DNA from: Maritimibacter sp.
GTDB taxonomy: Bacteria > Pseudomonadota > Alphaproteobacteria > Rhodobacterales > Rhodobacteraceae
NCBI GenBank assembly: GCA_003520545.1
Contig: DOUP01000201.1
Span: forward strand, 1 to 17,666
Length of the DNA: 17,666 nt
Direction of reading: 5' to 3'
In this document: piece by piece, positions 12,986 through 17,666 of the stretch
Numbering within the stretch: position 1 is the first letter of the stretch
How the letters are laid out: the number at the start of each line of letters is the position of its first letter
Made by a program: the position numbers and the translations under genes
The notes under the pieces: model-generated
Database searches by the model: none
Seen by the model: only the letters and a program-made list of their open reading frames with translations
What the model was told of the DNA's origin: nothing

Positions 12986-13441
12986 ATGGACGATACGGCC
13001 TTTCAACCCGGACAACGCCTGGCCCGTGGCGTGGCGCGGCACCTGGCGGTGCATGATTTTTTCTGCCTGGAGGAGTTCGTGCCTGCCCGTGGCCTGCGCA
13101 CGGACCTTTATGCCGTTGGTCCGAAAGGGGAAATCTGGGTTGTCGAGTGCAAGTCCAGTCGGGCGGATTTCATGTCCGATGGCAAATGGCAGGGCTATCT
13201 GGAGTATTGCGACCGGTTCTTCTGGGCGGTGGACCAGGACTTCCCGGTCGAGCTTTTGCCGGATGAAACCGGGCTGATCATCGCGGATGGCTATGACGCG
13301 GAAATCCTGCGGATGGGACCGGAAACGAAACTGGCCCCGGCGCGCCGCAAGAAGCTGACGTTGAAATTCGCGCGCGACGGCGCGCGCCGATTGCAAAGCT
13401 ACCGTGATCCCGGCGTTGCAGCCTTTCGCGAGCCGCGTTAG
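12986..13441 (+). CDS. mmcB: MmcB-family DNA repair protein
   Basis: A 151-aa protein of the MmcB family, whose Caulobacter member is SOS-induced and gives resistance to mitomycin C. The core resembles a PD-(D/E)xK nuclease: Glu30 in LEEF, Asp40 in RTDLYAVGPKGE (38-49), and WVVECKSSRADF (51-62) with Glu54-x-Lys56, followed by SDGKWQGYLEYCDRFFWAV (64-82). The biochemical activity of the family is not established; the motif predicts DNA cleavage or binding. There is no Shine-Dalgarno in front of ATG 12986 (TCTTGAGC precedes it). I kept this start because the family homology begins at RLARGVARHL, the LexA-type box and -10 lie just upstream, and a leaderless mRNA explains the missing ribosome site. 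The stop overlaps the convergent small gene by 4 bp. Confidence 0.92.
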   Translation: MDDTAFQPGQRLARGVARHLAVHDFFCLEEFVPARGLRTDLYAVGPKGEIWVVECKSSRADFMSDGKWQGYLEYCDRFFWAVDQDFPVELLPDETGLIIADGYDAEILRMGPETKLAPARRKKLTLKFARDGARRLQSYRDPGVAAFREPR

Positions 13442-13644
13442 CGCTTCTTGCCGCTCTTCGAGCCCATCTTCTGCGCCTGCATCGCGGCGGCCTTGATTTC
13501 TTCTGCGATCTCAATGGCTTCTTCCGGGTCAAAGTCCATGGGAAGGTCGATCCCGTCGCCTTCGACATAGATGCGCACCATGCCGAGCGTGGTCGGTCCG
13601 ATTTGCAGATTGGCGTTAAGGTCGGTTTCGGAATTGATACCCAT
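13438..13644 (-). CDS. Small conserved-looking protein (possibly DUF6324)
   Basis: A 68-aa soluble protein. It has a short beta-rich part with alternating hydrophobics (NLQIGPTTLGMVRIYVEGD), a DLPMDFDPEEAIEIAEEIKA segment (a strand-turn followed by an acidic helix, about 33-52), and a basic tail ending KSGKKR. CAGGAG lies 6 bases before ATG 13644, so I prefer this start to the longer frame beginning at 13698. I tentatively recall the DFDPEEAxEIAEEI segment from a small Rhodobacteraceae family (DUF6324). No function is known to me. It converges with mmcB with a 4-bp overlap. Confidence 0.75.
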   Translation of the reverse strand: MGINSETDLNANLQIGPTTLGMVRIYVEGDGIDLPMDFDPEEAIEIAEEIKAAAMQAQKMGSKSGKKR

Positions 13645-13708
13645 GATGTGCTCCTGTCGAGTTGCAGCCGAGTTACGCAGGACCGCGCGGATTTTCAAGT
13701 CCGACCTC

Positions 13709-13737
13709 TTGCATTGGTCTTTCGGGGACGCTAAACG
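13709..13737 (+). promoter_or_regulatory. Promoter TTGCAT-17-TAAACG for tRNA-His
   Basis: -35 TTGCAT (13709-13714), 17-bp spacer, -10 TAAACG (13732-13737), 11 bp before the mature tRNA. The match is moderate, but position and spacing fit a stand-alone tRNA gene. Confidence 0.45.
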
Positions 13738-13748
13738 CTGCTTCGCGT

Positions 13749-13825
13749 GCCGACATAGCTCAGTAGGTTAGAGCGCTTGATTGTGGATCAAGAGGTCCCC
13801 CGTTCGAGCCGGGGTGTCGGTACCA
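13749..13825 (+). tRNA. tRNA-His (GTG anticodon), CCA encoded
   Basis: A full cloverleaf can be drawn. Acceptor GCCGACA (13749-13755) with TGTCGGT (13815-13821); D arm GCTC/GAGC; anticodon arm CTTGA-TTGTGGA-TCAAG with anticodon GTG; variable AGGTC; T arm CCCCG-TTCGAGC-CGGGG; then A73 and encoded CCA. Pair 1-72 is G-U. The base before G1 is T and the discriminator is A, so the universal histidine signal, an extra G-1 opposite C73, is absent, as is known for many alphaproteobacteria with a divergent HisRS. The gene stands alone. Confidence 0.96.
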
Positions 13826-13850
13826 TCCTTCCAAAAGGCCACGGGGTAGG

Positions 13851-13872
13851 CGAAATCATCGCGATGATTTCG
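13851..13872. repeat. Perfect 22-bp palindrome with half-site CGAAATCATCG
   Basis: CGAAATCATCG is followed at once by its exact reverse complement with no spacer. It lies 25 bp after tRNA-His and 2 bp before a second palindrome. With that neighbour it could serve as a bidirectional terminator or a protein-binding site. Confidence 0.75.
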
Positions 13873-13874
13873 AT

Positions 13875-13896
13875 CCGAATTCATGGATGAATTCGG
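13875..13896. repeat. Perfect inverted repeat CCGAATTCAT-GG-ATGAATTCGG
   Basis: Ten-bp perfect arms with a 2-bp spacer, ending exactly one base before the stop codon triplet of the minus-strand gene at 13897. For that gene it is an immediate 3' hairpin; no T-run follows on the minus strand. Confidence 0.75.
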
Positions 13897-14199
13897 CTAG
13901 TTGGCGACGTCGATCTCCTGGCGGAACGTGGCGCCGTCCGGGCTGAAGATCAGGATGCGGTCGTCGGTTGTCACGACGGCGAGGAAATTGCGCCCGCGCG
14001 TGATCGCGTCGACTTCGGCTCCCTCGGGCAGGGCGATCCTGTCCGGAAAGGCCGGGGCCGGGTCTGCGTTGAATCGCATGACAACCAGTGAAATCAACAC
14101 TACAAGGCCCACGATCATGGTGACGGTGAGCGTCGTCACGAGCCATTTCAGGTAGCGCACAAGCCCCTGATCCACACCGCTTTCGGGAGCGTCTTGCAT
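13897..14199 (-). CDS. Small single-pass membrane protein (possibly DUF6476)
   Basis: A 100-aa protein with a short acidic N-terminus (MQDAPESGVDQGLVRYLKW), one transmembrane helix at about 20-41 (LVTTLTVTMIVGLVVLISLV), and a compact exported-side domain of short strands (IALPEGAEVDAITRGRNFLAVVTTDDRILIFSPDG). The strand pattern resembles one blade of a beta-propeller. I took ATG 14199, with AAGGA 11 bases upstream, rather than ATG 14223, which has no ribosome site and extends into the pseudouridine-synthase gene. I tentatively associate it with a Rhodobacteraceae family of unknown function (DUF6476). Its start codon overlaps that of the divergent rluD-like gene by 2 bp. Confidence 0.75.
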   Translation of the reverse strand: MQDAPESGVDQGLVRYLKWLVTTLTVTMIVGLVVLISLVVMRFNADPAPAFPDRIALPEGAEVDAITRGRNFLAVVTTDDRILIFSPDGATFRQEIDVAN

Positions 14200-15226
14200 G
14201 TCCAGCACCGTCCTTGTCACCATTCAGGCCGATCCGCCCAAGCGGCTTGATAAGGCATTGGCCCGCGACGTGCCAGAGGCGGCCAACCTGTCGCGCTCGC
14301 GACTGGCCAGGCTGATCGCCGACGGGGCGGTCAGGCGGGACGGCGCCGTGCTTGACGATCCGCGCGCCAAGGTGGCCGAGGGCGAGGTGCTGGAGATCAC
14401 CGTGCCGGAGGCTGCCGAGAGCCACATCGGTCCCGAGGAAATCCCGCTCGACATCCTCCACGAAGACGACGACCTGATCGTCGTGAACAAGCCCGCCGGC
14501 ATGGTGGTGCATCCGGCCCCCGGCACGCCCTCGGGCACGCTGGTCAATGCGCTTTTGGGGCATTGTGGCGAGACGCTTTCGGGTGTGGGCGGGTCCAAAC
14601 GCCCGGGCATCGTGCACCGGATCGACAAGGACACCTCCGGGCTCCTGGTGGTCGCCAAATCGGACGCGGCGCACCACGGGCTGGCCGCGCAGTTCGAGAA
14701 ACACACGGTCGAACGGCATTACAAGGCGCTGGTTCACGGTGTGCCGGACAAGGCCGATCCGCGCCTCAAGGGCACGAAGGGCGTCAGCTTCGAGGACGGC
14801 GGGATCGTGAAGATCACCACGCAGCTCGCCCGCCACAAGCACGACCGCCAGAAACAGGCCGTGGTCTGGGACAGTGGGCGACATGCCGTCACCCGTGTTC
14901 GGATCGAGGAGACCTTTGGGCAACCGCCGTCGCTGACCCTGGTCGACTGTTGGCTGGAAACCGGCCGCACGCACCAGATCCGGGTGCATATGGCCCATGC
15001 GGGTCACGGTTTGGTTGGTGATCCGACCTATGGCGGGCGGCGTAAACCGTCCGAAGCGGCTTTGGGGGCCGAGGCGGCCGGTCAGGTGAAGGCGTTTGAC
15101 CGGCAAGCACTTCATGCCGCGACCTTGGGATTCGTGCATCCGGTGACCAAGGAACTCCTGCGGTTCGAAGCGCGTTTACCAGATGACATGGCCGCGTTGC
15201 TTGAAACACTGCGCAAAAGGGCGTGA
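14198..15226 (+). CDS. RluA-family 23S rRNA pseudouridine synthase, RluD-like
   Basis: A 342-aa pseudouridine synthase. An S4 RNA-binding domain spans about 15-70 (RLDKALARD, SRSRLARLIADGAV), and the catalytic domain follows from 85. Motifs are VVNKPAGMVVHPAPG (95-109), HRIDKDTSGLLVVAK (140-154) with catalytic Asp143, and TGRTHQIRVHMAHAGHGLVGD near 262-282. S4 plus this catalytic core and the length match RluD, which modifies helix 69 of 23S rRNA (positions 1911, 1915 and 1917 in E. coli); RluC has a similar layout, so the exact site is not certain. GGGAG lies 8 bases before ATG 14198. It is followed by rpoH on the same strand, but the promoter elements between them suggest separate control. 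Confidence 0.93.
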   Translation: MSSTVLVTIQADPPKRLDKALARDVPEAANLSRSRLARLIADGAVRRDGAVLDDPRAKVAEGEVLEITVPEAAESHIGPEEIPLDILHEDDDLIVVNKPAGMVVHPAPGTPSGTLVNALLGHCGETLSGVGGSKRPGIVHRIDKDTSGLLVVAKSDAAHHGLAAQFEKHTVERHYKALVHGVPDKADPRLKGTKGVSFEDGGIVKITTQLARHKHDRQKQAVVWDSGRHAVTRVRIEETFGQPPSLTLVDCWLETGRTHQIRVHMAHAGHGLVGDPTYGGRRKPSEAALGAEAAGQVKAFDRQALHAATLGFVHPVTKELLRFEARLPDDMAALLETLRKRA

Positions 15227-15271
15227 CACCCCTGTAAGTGCGACGGAAACGGCTTCATACTTCGTACAACC

Positions 15272-15294
15272 TTCAAGAGTCGCGTGCTCTTGAA
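15272..15294. promoter_or_regulatory. Inverted repeat TTCAAGAG-N7-CTCTTGAA before rpoH
   Basis: Perfect 8-bp arms (15272-15279 and 15287-15294). The right arm contains the -35 CTTGAA of the candidate rpoH promoter, so a regulator bound here would cover the -35. It may instead be a 3' hairpin of the rluD-like gene; no T-run follows. Confidence 0.5.
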
Positions 15295-15316
15295 CGGGGC
15301 AGGTCCTGCCCTAAAT
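15289..15316 (+). promoter_or_regulatory. Candidate rpoH promoter of sigma-32 type, CTTGAA / CCTAAAT
   Basis: CTTG (15289-15292), 17 bases, then CCTAAAT (15310-15316), close to the alphaproteobacterial heat-shock pattern CTTG-N17/18-CYTATNT. The same bases read as a weak vegetative promoter TTGAAC-16-TAAATG. The spacer is itself a palindrome, GGGCAGG-T-CCTGCCC (15297-15311). The predicted leader is about 50 nt. Confidence 0.5.
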
Positions 15317-15370
15317 GTGATGTTAAGGCCCGTTACATCGCGGGCTCCGACAGTGGAGACAGATGAGAAC

Positions 15371-16267
15371 ATGGCGAATTATGCGAATTTACCGGCCCCG
15401 ACACCGGAAGGTGGTCTGAACCGATATCTTCAGGAAATCCGGAAATTCCCGATGCTGGAGCCGGAACAGGAATACATGCTGGCCAAAAGCTGGGTCGATC
15501 ATCAGGACACCGATGCAGCCCACCAGCTGGTCACCTCCCACCTGCGCCTCGCGGCGAAAATCGCGATGGGCTATCGTGGCTACGGGCTCCCGCAGGCCGA
15601 GGTGATTTCCGAGGCCAACGTGGGTCTCATGCAGGCCGTGAAGCGGTTCGACCCTGAAAAAGGTTTCCGCCTCGCCACCTATGCGATGTGGTGGATCAGG
15701 GCCTCCATCCAGGAATACATCCTGCGCTCCTGGAGCCTCGTGAAACTTGGCACGACGTCGGCCCAGAAGAAGCTGTTTTTCAACCTGCGTAAGGCGAAGG
15801 CGCGCATTGGCGCGTTGGAAGACGGGGATTTGCGTCCCGAACATGTGCAGAGGATCGCCCACGATCTGAGCGTGACCGAGGACGAGGTCATCTCGATGAA
15901 CCGCCGCATGTCTGGCGGGGATGCCAGCCTTAACGCCACCGTTTCGAGCGATGGCGAAGGCACCATGCAGTGGCAGGATTGGCTGGAAGATGAAAGTGCC
16001 GACCAGGCCACGGATTACGAGCAGCATGACGAGTTGACCGTGCGTCGTGAGATGCTTGCCGAAGCGATGGATGTGCTCAACGATCGCGAGAAGGACATTC
16101 TCCAGCAACGTCGTCTTTCGGACGAAACGGTGACGTTGGAAGACCTCTCGGGCGTCTACGACGTGAGCCGTGAACGTATTCGCCAGATCGAGGTTCGGGC
16201 GTTTGAGAAGCTCCAGAAGCGGATGCAGGAGCTTGCCTCCGAACGGGGCATGGCGGAAGAGGCCTGA
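15371..16267 (+). CDS. rpoH: RNA polymerase heat-shock sigma factor RpoH (sigma-32)
   Basis: 298-aa group 3-like sigma factor for the heat-shock regulon. Regions in order: 1.2 (GLNRYLQEIRKFPML, 15-29), 2.1-2.4 (HQLVTSHLRLAAKIA to FRLATYAMWWIRASIQEYIL, about 51-118), the RpoH box QKKLFFNLR (132-140) that separates it from RpoD and RpoS, region 3 (about 150-180), and 4.2 with VSRERIRQIEVRAFEKLQKR (265-284), the -35-reading helix-turn-helix. Start chosen at ATG 15371 (MANYANLP), the usual family N-terminus; the frame extends upstream to 15284 but that part runs through the promoter region. The ribosome site is poor (GGAGAC 11 bases away). Alphaproteobacteria often have two RpoH paralogues; which one this is cannot be told. 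Confidence 0.95.
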   Translation: MANYANLPAPTPEGGLNRYLQEIRKFPMLEPEQEYMLAKSWVDHQDTDAAHQLVTSHLRLAAKIAMGYRGYGLPQAEVISEANVGLMQAVKRFDPEKGFRLATYAMWWIRASIQEYILRSWSLVKLGTTSAQKKLFFNLRKAKARIGALEDGDLRPEHVQRIAHDLSVTEDEVISMNRRMSGGDASLNATVSSDGEGTMQWQDWLEDESADQATDYEQHDELTVRREMLAEAMDVLNDREKDILQQRRLSDETVTLEDLSGVYDVSRERIRQIEVRAFEKLQKRMQELASERGMAEEA

Positions 16268-16329
16268 TAGCGTTAACGTAGCGCCGTCCGGTCAAGGGAT
16301 CGGGCCGCGTTCATCTGTCAGGAGGTTAC

Positions 16330-17307
16330 ATGACGTTTCGCTGGGGTATTTTGGGAGCCGCAAAGTTTGCGCAGGATCACATGGGGCCAGCGATTCACGC
16401 AGCCCTTGGCAATGACCTGGTGGCATTGGCCACGTCGTCGCCGGAGAAAGCGGCGGGTTTCGAGGCGATTTCACCGAATCTCATCGTCTATCCTGATTAT
16501 GACGCGCTGATCGCGTCGGACGAGATTGATGCCGTCTATATTCCGCTGCCCAACCATCTTCATGTCGAATGGACGTTGAAGGCGTTGAACGCGGGCAAGC
16601 ATGTGTTGTGCGAAAAACCGATTGCGATGAAGGCCGACGAGATCGACAGGCTCATCGCGGCGCGGGACGAAAGCGGGAAGATGGCGGCAGAAGCCTTCAT
16701 GATCACGCATCACCCGCAGTGGCACAAGGTGCGCGATCTCCTGTCCGAGGGTGCGATTGGCGAGTTGCGTCATGTGGACGTGGCATTTTCCTTCAACAAC
16801 CCCGACATGACGAACATCCGCAACAAGCCCGAGACGGGTGGGGGCGGTGTCCCGGACATCGGCGTCTATGCCTATGGCTCGGTGCGGTTCGCGACGGGTG
16901 CGGAGCCGGTTGAGCTTCAAGCGCGGGCCAGGTTCGAGAACGGGGTCGATACCTTCGCGCAGGTGTCCTGCGAGATGGAAGGGCCGCTGGGGCGCTTCAC
17001 CTACTCGGGCATCACCTCGACCCGTATGGCCAACCGACAGGACATGGTGTTTCAGGGAAGCGAGGGCACGATTTCGCTCCACGCGCCCTTCAACGCCAAC
17101 GTCTTCGGTGAGGCGCAGGTGCTTTTGCGCCGGGGCGACGAGGTGACCAGTTTCCGCTATCCCGGCGTGAACCAATACGTGCTCCAGGTCGAGGCATTCG
17201 CCCGCGCGGCGCAAACGGGTGCCGGTTACGACTGTCCGCTGGAGTTCAGCCGCGGCACGCAGGAGATGATCGACAAGGTATTCGCGGCGGCGGTCGAGAT
17301 CGGCTGA
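16330..17307 (+). CDS. Gfo/Idh/MocA-family NAD(P)-dependent oxidoreductase
   Basis: A 325-aa two-domain dehydrogenase. The N-terminal Rossmann fold starts with RWGILGAAKFA (4-14) and runs to the CEKP motif (94-97) with the catalytic-type Lys96 used in sugar oxidation. The C-terminal alpha/beta domain follows, with GGGVPDIGVYAYG (171-183), where Asp176 and Tyr180 occupy the positions of the family D-x-G-x-(H/Y) pair. The Tyr variant is the glucose-fructose oxidoreductase/dihydrodiol dehydrogenase-like branch. Substrates in this family are sugars, inositols and related compounds; which one cannot be read here. AGGAGG lies 5 bases before the ATG. The 62-bp gap after rpoH holds no obvious terminator, so read-through from rpoH is possible. 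Confidence 0.9.
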   Translation: MTFRWGILGAAKFAQDHMGPAIHAALGNDLVALATSSPEKAAGFEAISPNLIVYPDYDALIASDEIDAVYIPLPNHLHVEWTLKALNAGKHVLCEKPIAMKADEIDRLIAARDESGKMAAEAFMITHHPQWHKVRDLLSEGAIGELRHVDVAFSFNNPDMTNIRNKPETGGGGVPDIGVYAYGSVRFATGAEPVELQARARFENGVDTFAQVSCEMEGPLGRFTYSGITSTRMANRQDMVFQGSEGTISLHAPFNANVFGEAQVLLRRGDEVTSFRYPGVNQYVLQVEAFARAAQTGAGYDCPLEFSRGTQEMIDKVFAAAVEIG

Positions 17308-17339
17308 CCTCTATATTGAAACGCTATTTGGGGACGACC

Positions 17340-17657
17340 ATGGCGAAGAAAGACGACGAAGATCCGGTGGTTCTGGAAGAGCCGGAATACGAGGGCGACG
17401 ACGACGAGGTCGAGGACGTCTGGCTGCGCGGGCTTTGGATGGTGCTTTTCATCGTCCTGCTTTGGGTCGCCCGTGGCATCCTGATCGTGGCGGCGGTGAT
17501 CCAGTTCTTCTGGATGCTGTTCAAGTCAGAGCGCAACCGACACATCGCCGAGTTCGGCGAAGACCTGGCGGATTGGATGGCGCGGGCGACCCTGTTCGTG
17601 TCGGGTGCCACCGAAGATCGGCCGTTTCCGTTCGATCAATGGGGCATCCCCGACTGA
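17340..17657 (+). CDS. DUF4389 membrane protein
   Basis: A 105-aa protein. A highly acidic N-terminus (KKDDEDPVVLEEPEYEGDDD) precedes a long hydrophobic region at about 32-61 (LRGLWMVLFIVLLWVARGIL then IVAAVIQFFWMLF), probably two closely spaced membrane segments. The soluble tail SERNRHIAEFGEDLADWMAR...EDRPFPFDQW carries the F-G-x-x-L-x-x-W and D-x-P-F-P-F features of DUF4389. Function is unknown. Start taken at ATG 17340 after GGGGACG; an in-frame TTG at 17316 is possible but less likely. It lies 32 bp after the oxidoreductase, on the same strand. Confidence 0.85.
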   Translation: MAKKDDEDPVVLEEPEYEGDDDEVEDVWLRGLWMVLFIVLLWVARGILIVAAVIQFFWMLFKSERNRHIAEFGEDLADWMARATLFVSGATEDRPFPFDQWGIPD

Positions 17658-17666
17658 GGCCTTGCG

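Noticed and set aside
13749..13896. tRNA-His as an attachment site of an integrated element
   Set aside because: No integrase gene and no second copy of the tRNA 3' end is visible in the window; flanking genes are ordinary chromosomal ones.
13856..15139. 427-codon minus-strand frame opposite the rluD-like gene
   Set aside because: It is a shadow of the pseudouridine synthase frame, runs across the tandem palindromes, and shows no recognisable motif.

Overview
The window is ordinary-looking chromosome from an alphaproteobacterium, most likely a Rhodobacteraceae/Roseobacter-group species. The evidence is high G+C, the order ribD ... ribE ... ribB(X)-ribH-nusB, a tRNA-His with A73 and no encoded G-1, a GTTC-N7-GTTC LexA-type box in front of mmcB, and several small proteins of Rhodobacteraceae type. 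I see no phage, transposase, CRISPR array or defence island. The novelty lies mainly in RNA and regulatory structure between the genes.

Layout. (1) 1-893: 3' part of ribD, then an AT-rich gap with six perfect 8-bp tandem repeats. (2) 1041-7181: a block between ribD and ribE. It holds, on the minus strand, a two-module KpsC-type Kdo transferase, an outer-membrane Wza/KpsD-like export lipoprotein and a KpsS-type protein, with a plus-strand pair (Dabb-domain protein, aminodeoxychorismate synthase PabB) in the middle. The capsule genes fit the phosphatidylglycerol-poly-Kdo linker route of ABC-transporter-dependent capsules; the transporter itself is not here. (3) 7380-11446: ribE, a Tat-exported metallo-beta-lactamase-fold protein with its own promoter, a set of strong hairpins, then the overlapping ribBX-ribH-nusB operon. 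The GTP cyclohydrolase II half of RibB(X) has lost its zinc cysteines, so GCH II must be encoded elsewhere.

(4) 11447-13896: a nested dyad, a small two-TM membrane protein, a nitroreductase-fold protein carrying the iodotyrosine-deiodinase E/Y/K substrate triad, an unannotated structured RNA on the minus strand (best candidate 6S RNA) with its own promoter and a textbook terminator, mmcB under a LexA-type box and probably read from a leaderless mRNA, a 68-aa protein, tRNA-His, and two back-to-back perfect palindromes. (5) 13897-17657: a small membrane protein divergent from an RluA/RluD-type pseudouridine synthase, rpoH (sigma-32) with a candidate self-regulated heat-shock promoter, a Gfo/Idh/MocA oxidoreductase and a DUF4389 membrane protein.

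The genes do not form one system. They are a riboflavin/folate-branch set, a capsule-anchor set, and stress and RNA-metabolism genes (nusB, rluD, rpoH, mmcB, candidate 6S RNA). Genes are very tightly packed: convergent neighbours overlap by 4-8 bp at three places and one divergent pair overlaps at the start codons.
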